From: Planctomycetaceae bacterium
GTDB taxonomy: Bacteria > Planctomycetota > Planctomycetia > Pirellulales > Pirellulaceae
NCBI GenBank assembly: GCA_016794985.1
Contig: JAEUIQ010000043.1
Location: 124,001 to 188,000, forward strand
Direction of reading: 5' to 3'
DNA: 64,000 bases
Shown: positions 57,013 to 64,000 of the stretch, piece after piece
Numbering within the stretch: the stretch's first letter is position 1
Layout: every line of letters begins with the position of its first letter
Notes under the pieces: model-generated
Seen by the model: only the letters and a program-made list of their open reading frames with translations
Database searches by the model: none
What the model was told of the DNA's origin: nothing
Made by a program: the position numbers and the translations under genes

Positions 57013-57052
57013 CCAATAAAAAACGTACGAACACCGCTGGCATTCGTACGTT
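57013..57052 (-). terminator. Intrinsic terminator of the lipoprotein gene
   Basis: AACGTACGAA and TTCGTACGTT form a perfect 10-bp stem over an 11-base loop. On the minus strand it is followed by TTTTTTATTGG-type sequence. It starts 24 bases after the lipoprotein stop and may also act on the convergent membrane-protein transcript. Confidence 0.85.
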
Positions 57053-57076
57053 GCGAGATTTTCAACTTCGAACCGA

Positions 57077-57451
57077 TCAATCCAATTTAACATCAATCGG
57101 TGTCGCATCGGCGATTTCGATTTTGCGTTCCAACGAACCTTCCAAATAGGTCGCTGGAATTCCACTTAGACTCGCTTCATTCGAGCCTTCGGATACGTAA
57201 TAAGTATACGTGCCTGGGAACACGGTTAACTTTGCAGAGCCGTTCTTGACTTCGCCAAACGCACCAGCTCCTTTTTCCAAAGCGTGCAGATTTAGTTTGA
57301 CATCATTGACAGCTTTCCCGCCGCGGCTGACTTTGAATGTTACTTCAATCGGTTCGCTTCTGGTTTCCACTTTGACGCCGCAGCCCTGAACTGCAAGGAG
57401 AGCAACGGCAGCCAGCGCGATCGTTAGTAGTCGGTACACAATTATCCTCAT
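57077..57451 (-). CDS. Small lipoprotein
   Basis: 124 residues. Signal peptide with a lipobox 'LLAVQGC' (Cys about 24), then a beta-rich domain of about 95 residues ('VTFKVSRGGKAVNDVKLNLHAL', 'LTVFPGTYTYYVSEG') that resembles the carboxypeptidase-regulatory-like or transthyretin-like folds in planctomycete lipoproteins. Exported and probably anchored in a membrane. Function unknown. 94 bases downstream of the DUF1559 gene, with a terminator between them, so separately transcribed. Confidence 0.8.
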   Translation of the reverse strand: MRIIVYRLLTIALAAVALLAVQGCGVKVETRSEPIEVTFKVSRGGKAVNDVKLNLHALEKGAGAFGEVKNGSAKLTVFPGTYTYYVSEGSNEASLSGIPATYLEGSLERKIEIADATPIDVKLD

Positions 57452-57487
57452 TGGGTTGAACCAAGCGTCGAGCTATCCCAGACGCTG

Positions 57488-57524
57488 GAAGCAAAACAAG
57501 GATGGCCGCCACTGGCGACCATCC
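57488..57524 (-). terminator. Intrinsic terminator of the DUF1559 gene
   Basis: GGATGG-CGCC and GGCG-CCATCC pair with a single mismatch and a 3-base loop; on the minus strand TTGTTTTGC follows. It starts 21 bases after the DUF1559 stop. Confidence 0.8.
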
Positions 57525-57545
57525 TCGGGAACAACAACATTTCTA

Positions 57546-58670
57546 CTACAGAGCGTCTGCCGAGATGACCAAGCCATCTTGCGAAGCAGCCAAGCTCTTC
57601 AACACTCGCCAATCGGAATCATCCGAAACAAAGCGGATCGAACCGTCGCCCATGACAGCGTTAACACCACCGTTGTGGAAGCTGAATGGCTCGTCGTTTG
57701 GACCGCAATTGTTGTTGGCCCACAAACATTCGGCTGGGCCGCCAATTGGGGCTTTGTATTGGTTCACTCGCATCACGCGCGAACCTGGAGCAACAGCATT
57801 GCTTGGCCCAGAGAAACCGTTGGTTACCGAATCTGGATCGGCCCAAGCATACATGCGGCGTCCACCGGTTGTGCCACCCGACCACTGTACTGTGTCGTCG
57901 TTGATCACCGCCGGGCGGCTCGAAAGCGAGGCAAACTGGCCAGCCGAAGGATGGGCGCGACCGGAATCTTCAATGCACAAGAACGTGTTGGTCGTGCCGT
58001 CGGTGATGCTCTGGATACCCCACCCTTGTTCGCACGACAAGCAGCCTTGGCGGGTCATCTGGACGCGTCGAGCAGCAACCGTTGGCCGAGTTCCTTGCGG
58101 AGTAGCTTGTCCGGTCTCTTCCTCAACATCGCTTACCGAAATGAACATGTAGTCCCAGGCGCCGTAGCCGTCTGGCGAACGTTGCCCACCAGAAATCGGC
58201 GTGCTCGGGCACACGAACGAGGAGATGTTCGATTTGGCAGCACGGACGGTGTTCGGATACAGTGGGTCGTGATAAACGGCACCCTTCGACCGAGGATGAA
58301 CGGTGGCCATGTTGTATCGACCGGCGGCAACCATTTGCGCGTAGGTCAACGAGTGTTCCATCAAATCGTAAACGTTGCCTTGTTCCAACATTGGCAACAA
58401 CAAGGTCGCAGTCGATTGGGTCATGTAAACCGTCGAAGCACCACCAGTGCTATCGCATTGCCCTGGGTGAGGAAGGCGGCTGCGAGCACTTTCGTAGTTC
58501 AAAACTGCCAAGCCGAGTTGGCGCATGTTGTTTTGGCATTGCGACCGGCGAGCAGCTTCGCGGGCCATTTGGACTGCAGGCAATAATAGTCCCATCAACA
58601 CAGCGATGATCGCAATCACCACCAGCAATTCGACCAGAGTAAATCCGTGCTTTCTTGCGTTCAGTTTCAC
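57546..58670 (-). CDS. DUF1559 pseudopilin-like protein
   Basis: 374 residues. The N-terminus 'HGFTLVELLVVIAIIAVL' is a type IV prepilin/pseudopilin cleavage and methylation motif followed by a hydrophobic helix. The DUF1559 domain follows, with 'AVQMAREAARRSQCQNNMRQLGLAVLNYES' in parts, and the typical end 'GGVNAVMGDGSIRFVSDD'. These proteins are present in many copies in planctomycetes and are presumably processed by PilD and surface-exposed; role unknown. Start is GTG 58670, preceded by GGAGG at 10 bases. Confidence 0.95.
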   Translation of the reverse strand: MKLNARKHGFTLVELLVVIAIIAVLMGLLLPAVQMAREAARRSQCQNNMRQLGLAVLNYESARSRLPHPGQCDSTGGASTVYMTQSTATLLLPMLEQGNVYDLMEHSLTYAQMVAAGRYNMATVHPRSKGAVYHDPLYPNTVRAAKSNISSFVCPSTPISGGQRSPDGYGAWDYMFISVSDVEEETGQATPQGTRPTVAARRVQMTRQGCLSCEQGWGIQSITDGTTNTFLCIEDSGRAHPSAGQFASLSSRPAVINDDTVQWSGGTTGGRRMYAWADPDSVTNGFSGPSNAVAPGSRVMRVNQYKAPIGGPAECLWANNNCGPNDEPFSFHNGGVNAVMGDGSIRFVSDDSDWRVLKSLAASQDGLVISADAL

Positions 58671-58836
58671 GTAGGGAAACCTCCAAAAAATAGTGCTCGC
58701 CTTCGGACTTCGGTTGCGACGTGCATCCAGAAACTAACTACCGAATGTTGCCGAGCGGTGACAATACTAAAGGAGGAATGTTAAGAGCTTGCTTATGTTT
58801 GAGTTAAGAATCGAAGAAAGTTTTGTTTGGATTTCT

Positions 58837-60189
58837 TCATTTTTGGCTCCTTGCCGCCGGCAATCTCACCCGAAACGTCGAGCCTTTCCCAAGTTCGCTC
58901 TCCAGTTCTACTGTGCCACCAAACGATTGAGCCAGGTGCTTGACGATCGACAGTCCCAGTCCGGTACCACCCAAGTCACGCGATCTCGCTCGATCCACTC
59001 GGTAAAATCGCTCGAAGATTCGCTCGTGGTGTTCCCGTTCAATTCCAATCCCCGTGTCGGAGACCTCGATGGTTATCCAGCCCTTTGCTTCATGGCAACG
59101 CAGTCGCACTTGGCCATTCGCCGGTGTGTATCGAATGGCATTGACCAACAAGTTGTCAATAATTGCTCGAATGGCGTCTCGGTCCGCTTTCAGAAGTAAC
59201 TTCTTGTTGGTGACCGTCATTTGCAGATCGATCTGACGCCGATGGGCTTCTTCTGTCAAAAGTTTGACACATTGTTCGCATAGTTCCGGGAGCACAAACT
59301 CTTGGATTTCGTAACTCATCGAGCCGGATTCGACGCGGGATAGGTGCAAAAGATCCAATATCAGTTGGTGCAAGCGATCGGCTTGTAGTTCGATTTGTTC
59401 CAGGAACTGGCCCGAATGGATAGGGTCATTCAGAGCACCCAAACGCAACGTTTCCGCATAGGCTTTGATCGCGGTGAGCGGTGTTTTGAGTTCATGCGAG
59501 ACATTGGCCACAAAATCTCGGCGCATGGTTTCGAGTTGGCGTCGCTCGGTAATGTCTTCCAACACGATCGTTAGACCGTCCGCAAGGTCGCCGGGCAAAG
59601 GTGTCACGCGAATACTTAGGACGCGACGGGGCGACCGGGCGGTAACAAATTCGCTGGTGACCGGTTGCTGGAGCTGGCTTGCTTGGGTCACCGTTTGGAT
59701 CAACTCCGGATGACGTACCACTTCCCGCAAGGGACGACCCAAGACATCGACTTGTTGGACCGCCAACATGCGCTGGGCTTCGCGATTGAGCAGGATAATG
59801 TTCTCGTCGCCATCAACGGCCAACACGCCTTCAAACATGCTCCCCAAAACACTTTCCATCCGATGGTTTGTATCGGACAGTCTTTGTTCGCGATCCCTAA
59901 TCGCGCTGCGCATGTTTTGGAAGGCTTCCGAAACCTCGGGCCAAGGAGTTGCGTACCCGTGCATCCCAAACAGGTTTTCGTACTTGCCCGCTGTGATTTC
60001 GGCTAGGGAACGCCGCAAACGATCGATCGGATGAAACCACCAAGCGAGTTGGCGGTACTGGACCAGTGCCAGTAACCCGCAAAAGACGATCCAAATGACG
60101 GAAATCCACACGTTTCTGGACAGGATGAGCCCCAGAACGGCCAGCAACCCGCTGACACCAAAGCACCATTTTAGTAAATTTGAGGCCAT
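58837..60189 (-). CDS. phoR: Sensor histidine kinase, PhoR type
   Basis: 450 residues. Two N-terminal membrane helices (about 8-45), a HAMP-like linker, a PAS domain (about 118-225, 'MFEGVLAVDGDENIILLN'), the dimerisation helix with 'FVANVSHELKTPLTAIKAYAE' pattern (phospho-accepting His), N box 'IIDNLLVNAIRYTP', 'DTGIGI', 'FERFYRVD' and 'GGTGLGLSIV'. Order and helices match PhoR, the phosphate-starvation kinase; position divergent to pst supports this. The response regulator PhoB is not in the window. Start ATG 60189 chosen to place the membrane helices at the N-terminus. Confidence 0.9.
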   Translation of the reverse strand: MASNLLKWCFGVSGLLAVLGLILSRNVWISVIWIVFCGLLALVQYRQLAWWFHPIDRLRRSLAEITAGKYENLFGMHGYATPWPEVSEAFQNMRSAIRDREQRLSDTNHRMESVLGSMFEGVLAVDGDENIILLNREAQRMLAVQQVDVLGRPLREVVRHPELIQTVTQASQLQQPVTSEFVTARSPRRVLSIRVTPLPGDLADGLTIVLEDITERRQLETMRRDFVANVSHELKTPLTAIKAYAETLRLGALNDPIHSGQFLEQIELQADRLHQLILDLLHLSRVESGSMSYEIQEFVLPELCEQCVKLLTEEAHRRQIDLQMTVTNKKLLLKADRDAIRAIIDNLLVNAIRYTPANGQVRLRCHEAKGWITIEVSDTGIGIEREHHERIFERFYRVDRARSRDLGGTGLGLSIVKHLAQSFGGTVELESELGKGSTFRVRLPAARSQK

Positions 60190-60365
60190 GTCGAGAATGT
60201 CGCGACAAACGGTGTAACCCGGTGACCTGGATTTCACATGAAGTCGGGTTGGTTTCGAGGAATATGGAGTATAGCCAAACGTTGACAGTCTTGGGTAGCA
60301 CGCTTGCGAACTACTTCGGAACTCTGGCATTGGCTCTATTTGCTTCACTTGAATTTAATGCGATC

Positions 60366-60396
60366 TTCATATTTCGTTAACAGTCGAGCGTTACAA
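60366..60396 (+). promoter_or_regulatory. Candidate Pho box upstream of pstS
   Basis: TTCATA, TTAACA and TTACAA occur on one strand with spacings of 5 and 8 bases, ending 65 bases before the pstS start. Direct repeats of this kind resemble PhoB/PhoP sites. The repeat spacing is irregular, so this is a suggestion only. Confidence 0.4.
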
Positions 60397-60461
60397 TGGC
60401 GGCGAGGCATTTCGGCGGGGTTCTAGGCGATCTTCCCTCACAAAATTCACAGAAAACTCAC

Positions 60462-61565
60462 ATGAAGACAACTCAAACTTTTTGCTGCATAGCTACTGCT
60501 TTGATTTTGGCCGGAACGCTGGTCGGGTGCGGCGGAAACGGGTCAGCAGCGCCAAAAAAAGAAGGCCCGGAAAAGTCGGCTCAACAGCCCACGCTGCGGG
60601 GCAACATTCAAGTGGACGGAAGCAGCACTGTTCGCCCAATTGGTGAAGCAGTCGCCAAACGCTACGCCGATTTGCAGCCAAATGTTCAAGTGGATGTGGG
60701 TGGCCGAGGGACCGGGAATGGTTTCAAGCGATTCATCGCGAAGGAAATCGACTTTTCTCAAGCGTCTCGCCCGATCACAGCGAACGAAGCCAAGCAAGTT
60801 GCTGAAGCCGGGGTCGAATTCGTCGAGTTGCCGGTTGCCTACGACGGATTGACGATTGTCGTTCATCCCGAAAACGATTGGGTGAAAGAGTTGACGATCG
60901 AACATCTGCAAAAGATTTACGGTGAAAGCACGACCTGCCAAAACTGGAGTGACGTGGATCCCAGTTGGCCCGCTGAACCTTTGCGTTTGTTTGCTCCGGG
61001 TACCGGCAGCGGTACCTATGATTACTTTTGTGAAGTGATCGGCGGTAAGCTGCGAACCGGCATCAGTCTGAACGAAGACGACAATGCCTTGGTCACGGGT
61101 GTGGTTGGCAATAAGTACTCGATGGGCTTTTTTGGTGTCGCCTACTTTGAAGAAAACCGCAGCAAGTTGAAAGCTCTGCCGATTGTGGACCCGAAAACTG
61201 GCGTGGCGAGTCTGCCCGAACGCGAAGCAATCGAAACCAATCGGTACAACCCCTTTAGCCGCCCGCTTTTCCTGTATGTCAATCGCAAATCGCTTGATCG
61301 CGTGGAAGTCCGGAGCTTTTTGAAACATTACATCGAGTCGGCCCCTGATTTAGTCCAAAATGTTGGTTACGTAAAACTGCCGGCCGATGTTTGGGCCAAA
61401 GTGCAAGAAATTGCCGCTAATCCACAAGCCAATTTGGGGAGCCGCTTCTTGGATGCCAATGGCGAGAAAAAAGAAGGCAGCTTTAGGGAGCTCTTCTTGG
61501 GATCGGCTGACGCCGCGAGTGTTCCGGCGGCTCAGGGCGAGACTCCAAACCAGGAAGGTCGTTGA
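60462..61565 (+). CDS. pstS: Phosphate-binding lipoprotein PstS
   Basis: 367 residues. Signal peptide with lipobox 'LVGC' (Cys about 23), a short linker, then the phosphate-binding domain: 'VDGSSTVRPIGEAVA', 'DVGGRGTGNGFKRFIAKEIDFSQASRP' in parts and 'APGTGSGTYDYF'. Delivers phosphate to PstCA. Start ATG 60462 gives a proper signal sequence. Divergent from phoR; pstC follows after 2 bases. Confidence 0.96.
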   Translation: MKTTQTFCCIATALILAGTLVGCGGNGSAAPKKEGPEKSAQQPTLRGNIQVDGSSTVRPIGEAVAKRYADLQPNVQVDVGGRGTGNGFKRFIAKEIDFSQASRPITANEAKQVAEAGVEFVELPVAYDGLTIVVHPENDWVKELTIEHLQKIYGESTTCQNWSDVDPSWPAEPLRLFAPGTGSGTYDYFCEVIGGKLRTGISLNEDDNALVTGVVGNKYSMGFFGVAYFEENRSKLKALPIVDPKTGVASLPEREAIETNRYNPFSRPLFLYVNRKSLDRVEVRSFLKHYIESAPDLVQNVGYVKLPADVWAKVQEIAANPQANLGSRFLDANGEKKEGSFRELFLGSADAASVPAAQGETPNQEGR

Positions 61566-61567
61566 TT

Positions 61568-62524
61568 GTGAATCGCGGCTTACCGGTCCCCAACGCCTTG
61601 CAGAACAAACGATATCGCGCGACGGGCTCGGCCCGTCGTAGCGAACGATTGGTCGTCGGCGCTTTGGTCGCTTGTGCGTTGGGAACCATTGCGCTTTCAG
61701 TACTCATTGTGGTGATGTTGATCAAGGAGAGTTGGAACTTCTTTTCGAGTCCCCAAGTTTCCTTGGTGGAGTTCCTGTCTGGTAGCGAGTGGACGGCACT
61801 CGAAGAAAAAGAGTTAGACAAGGTCAAGTTCGGAATCTTGCCTTTGCTCTCGGGAACTCTGCGAGTTACCGGAATTGCGATGTTGATCGCTTGGCCCTTG
61901 GGCTTGATCACGGCGATTTACTTAAGCGAGTTCGCTTCCAAGAGAATTCGGCGAGTCCTGAAACCTGCACTGGAGGTGTTGGCCGGTATTCCTACAGTGG
62001 TGTTCGGCTACTTCGCGATTTTGTTGATCAGCCCCGCGTTGCAATGGTTTAGTCCTTCGTTCGACACGTTCAACGCAACCAGCGCTGGAATTGCGGTGGG
62101 CATCCTTTGTTTACCATTGGTATGCTCGTTGGCAGAAGATGCTTTGTCGGCAGTGCCCACCTCATTAAGAGAAGCAGTCTATAGCCTAGGCGGAACGCGA
62201 ATGAACACCGCCGTGGGCGTGGTGGTGCCCGCAGCACTTTCAGGTGTGATTTCGGCGATGTTGTTGGCGTTCTCACGGGCGCTGGGTGAAACGATGGTTG
62301 TAGCGCTCGCAGCCGGCACTTCAGCAACGTTCACGCTAGATCCGCGGCAGCAATCTCAGACCATGACTGGTTTCATTGTGGAAATGTTGAAGAGTGATTT
62401 GGAATATGGCACTGTCCAGTACTACAGTTTGTTTGGCGTGGCGCTGGCTTTGTTCGTGATCACATTCGGCATGACAATGTTGGGCCAGATCATTCGCCGT
62501 CGGTACCGCGAGGTTTACCAATGA
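61568..62524 (+). CDS. pstC: Phosphate ABC permease PstC
   Basis: 318 residues, six membrane helices. 'PLALSGTLRVTGIAMLIAWPLG' region, 'EVLAGIPTVVFGYFA' and 'SFSRALGETMVVALAAG' are PstC hallmarks, the last being the ATPase-coupling EAA-like loop. Start GTG 61568 is preferred for spacing to AGGAAGG; TTG 61562 overlapping the pstS stop is an alternative. Its stop overlaps pstA (ATGA). Confidence 0.96.
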   Translation: MNRGLPVPNALQNKRYRATGSARRSERLVVGALVACALGTIALSVLIVVMLIKESWNFFSSPQVSLVEFLSGSEWTALEEKELDKVKFGILPLLSGTLRVTGIAMLIAWPLGLITAIYLSEFASKRIRRVLKPALEVLAGIPTVVFGYFAILLISPALQWFSPSFDTFNATSAGIAVGILCLPLVCSLAEDALSAVPTSLREAVYSLGGTRMNTAVGVVVPAALSGVISAMLLAFSRALGETMVVALAAGTSATFTLDPRQQSQTMTGFIVEMLKSDLEYGTVQYYSLFGVALALFVITFGMTMLGQIIRRRYREVYQ

Positions 62525-63735
62525 GCGAGTTGCCGAAAGCGCTGGAAAGCTTCAATCCCGTCGAGCCAAGTCCGCGCACCGAGTTGCAGCGTCGTCGCGA
62601 TCGTTGGTTTCGCGGATTGTGTTTGGCGATTGCTTGCTCGAGTGTCGCAATTTTGGGTCTCTTGCTGATTTCGATTGCGTACCAAGGTGCCACCAGCATC
62701 AATTCGACATTCTTGTCAGGTTCCCACGACCCTGAGAATCCCGAACAAGCCGGGATGTATCCCTCGATTATTGGATCGTTGTTGCTGTGCCTGCTGTGCG
62801 GAGCGGTTTCATTGCCAATTGGCGTGGCGGCTGCCGTCTACTTGGAAGAGTTTCAACCCAAGAATCGTTGGCTGCGGCAGTTGCACGGACTAGTGCAACT
62901 GAATATTTCCAATCTGGCCGGTGTGCCCTCTGTCGTTTACGGGCTACTGGGCTTAACCATGTTCGTGTACATGTTTCAACTTTTTGGCAAGTTGGAAAAG
63001 AACCAAGTTTCGGGAATCGACTTTTGGGGCGTGCAACGCTACTACCAATTTGTGGCGGCAGACGACCTGACGGTCATTATGGTTCCCCTAACGGACCGCA
63101 CAAAATCGACATTGGAAATTCAAGAAGCATGCCCAGCATATGACACGGATTTCAATCCGATCGAGCTGGTGGTTTGGGACTCGAGGACTCCGGCTCCGTC
63201 AGATCCAGAAGTCCTGAGTCGAACGGTTCGCCAGGGTGAAGTTGGCGCGGCCGTCGAAATCTATAACTGGTATTACTTCCGCGTTCCCTTTGGTCCCAGC
63301 CTATTGGCTGCCGCATTAACGCTATCTCTGGTGATCTTGCCGATCATTGTGATTGCGTCGCAAGAAGCGTTGCGGGCGGTCCCCAATTCATTACGAGAAG
63401 CATCGGCCGGCATGGGCGCGACGCGCTGGCAAACTGTCCAACAAGTGACGCTGCCTTCGGCGCTCCCTGGTGTTCTGACAGGCGCCATCTTGGCAATGGG
63501 GCGAGCCATTGGCGAGGCTGCGCCCATATTCGTGGTGTTGGGCGGCAATATTGCCAGACGCACCGGGCCCGAGCACTTGATGGATAGCTGCGTGACGATG
63601 CCGATCCTGATTTTCGCGTGGGCCGATAATCCTGTTGAACAGTATCGCCAGTTAGCAGCAGCCGCCATTATCGTGCTGGTGGCTCTGCTGTTGGTCATGA
63701 ATTCCGTGGCGATCTACCTCCGAGGTAGAACTTGA
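62521..63735 (+). CDS. pstA: Phosphate ABC permease PstA with large loop insertion
   Basis: 404 residues against about 296 in E. coli. The permease core is standard ('NLAGVPSVVYGLLGL' and 'ILAMGRAIGEAAPIFVVLGG' coupling loop), but residues about 155-255 form an extra soluble segment between two helices, containing 'WGVQRYYQFVAADDL' and 'VVWDSRTPAPSDPEVL'. It would face the periplasm near PstS. Start overlaps pstC by 4 bases; pstB follows after 25 bases. Confidence 0.95.
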   Translation: MSELPKALESFNPVEPSPRTELQRRRDRWFRGLCLAIACSSVAILGLLLISIAYQGATSINSTFLSGSHDPENPEQAGMYPSIIGSLLLCLLCGAVSLPIGVAAAVYLEEFQPKNRWLRQLHGLVQLNISNLAGVPSVVYGLLGLTMFVYMFQLFGKLEKNQVSGIDFWGVQRYYQFVAADDLTVIMVPLTDRTKSTLEIQEACPAYDTDFNPIELVVWDSRTPAPSDPEVLSRTVRQGEVGAAVEIYNWYYFRVPFGPSLLAAALTLSLVILPIIVIASQEALRAVPNSLREASAGMGATRWQTVQQVTLPSALPGVLTGAILAMGRAIGEAAPIFVVLGGNIARRTGPEHLMDSCVTMPILIFAWADNPVEQYRQLAAAAIIVLVALLLVMNSVAIYLRGRT

Positions 63736-63760
63736 AAACTCCCAGAAGTGTTAGGACTGC

Positions 63761-64000
63761 ATGACAGAACCTCAATCCACGGCTCCGAATTCCAGCTCCC
63801 CCGCGATGGCTCCTCGCATTTTGATCGAAGGTTTCAATGCGTGGTATGGTGAATTTCACGCCTTGCATAACATTGAAGCTCGGATTGCCGCGAACCAAGT
63901 CACGGCGCTCATTGGCCCGAGCGGGTGCGGAAAAAGCACGCTGCTGAAATGGCTAAATCGTATGAATGATCTGGTGCCGAGTGCCAAAGCGAAAGGCACG
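63761..64000 (+). CDS. pstB: Phosphate ABC ATPase PstB (start, runs off the window)
   Basis: 80 codons to the window end. After a Ser/Pro-rich lead of about 20 residues comes '[15 protein letters not shown]' and Walker A '[10 protein letters not shown]', then '[15 protein letters not shown]', matching PstB. Completes the Pst transporter; the rest lies beyond base 64000. Confidence 0.95.
   Translation, partial: MTEPQSTAPNSSSPAMAPRILIEGFNAWYGEFHALHNIEARIAANQVTALIGPSGCGKSTLLKWLNRMNDLVPSAKAKGT

Noticed and set aside
57456-58586. 376-codon open frame opposite the DUF1559 gene
   Set aside because: Antisense shadow; the minus-strand frame carries the prepilin motif and DUF1559 signatures.

Overview
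The window comes from a planctomycete, most likely of the Pirellulaceae type. The evidence is the prepilin-like DUF1559 proteins, the LL-diaminopimelate aminotransferase route (shared with Chlamydiae and plants), the WD40/FHA-type proteins, moderate GC content and a planctomycete-style EF-Tu. All calls come from reading the sequence; no database search was run. There is no rRNA, CRISPR array, insertion sequence or phage. LAYOUT 1-9.6 kb: the C-terminal end of a LysR/NhaR-type regulator and dapL on the plus strand. Facing them is a minus-strand operon of three unusual genes: an orphan GH57-amylase C-terminal domain, an HTTM membrane protein related to vitamin-K-dependent gamma-carboxylase, and a prephenate-dehydratase-like protein with a changed catalytic motif. 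Next come a TylF-type O-methyltransferase, a second methyltransferase and a glycosyltransferase with an inserted beta-rich domain. 9.7-14.1 kb: the flagellar export-gate operon fliO-fliP-fliQ-fliR-flhB. 14.1-25.7 kb: proB, serA, uppP, an FHA protein with a WD40-like protein, a DUF1559-like protein, a secreted alpha/beta hydrolase, and a translationally coupled pair of membrane-associated GTPases (one with DUF697). 25.8-33.4 kb: an exopolysaccharide block (flippase, acyltransferase-3 and two CelD/FemAB-like GNAT proteins), then a fused alpha/beta E1 2-oxoacid dehydrogenase. 33.8-49.3 kb: the information-processing core, read leftward: tRNA-Thr(UGU), tRNA-Tyr, tRNA-Gly, tRNA-Thr(GGU), tuf, tRNA-Trp, secE, nusG, rplK, rplA, rplJ, rplL, rpoB, rpoC and a clear rho-independent terminator. 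The tRNA-tuf part has the same order as the thrU-tyrU-glyT-thrT-tufB locus of E. coli. 49.9-56 kb: a DUF4254 protein and the iron-sulfur assembly operon sufR-sufC-sufB-sufD-sufT, led by a regulator with a cluster-type cysteine set. 56-58.7 kb: an unassigned membrane protein, a small lipoprotein and a DUF1559 pseudopilin-like protein. 58.8-64 kb: the PhoR-type sensor kinase, divergent from the pst phosphate transporter (pstS-pstC-pstA and the start of pstB), with a candidate Pho box between them. MOST INTERESTING: (a) the operon at 1660-5531, in which each gene keeps the fold of a known enzyme family but departs from its standard architecture; the HTTM protein keeps a lysine in the place of the catalytic lysine of gamma-glutamyl carboxylase; (b) EF-Tu with a rebuilt switch I loop; (c) the coupled GTPase pair with non-canonical G4 motifs; (d) PstA with a loop of about 100 residues; (e) changes in the rifampicin pocket of RpoB.
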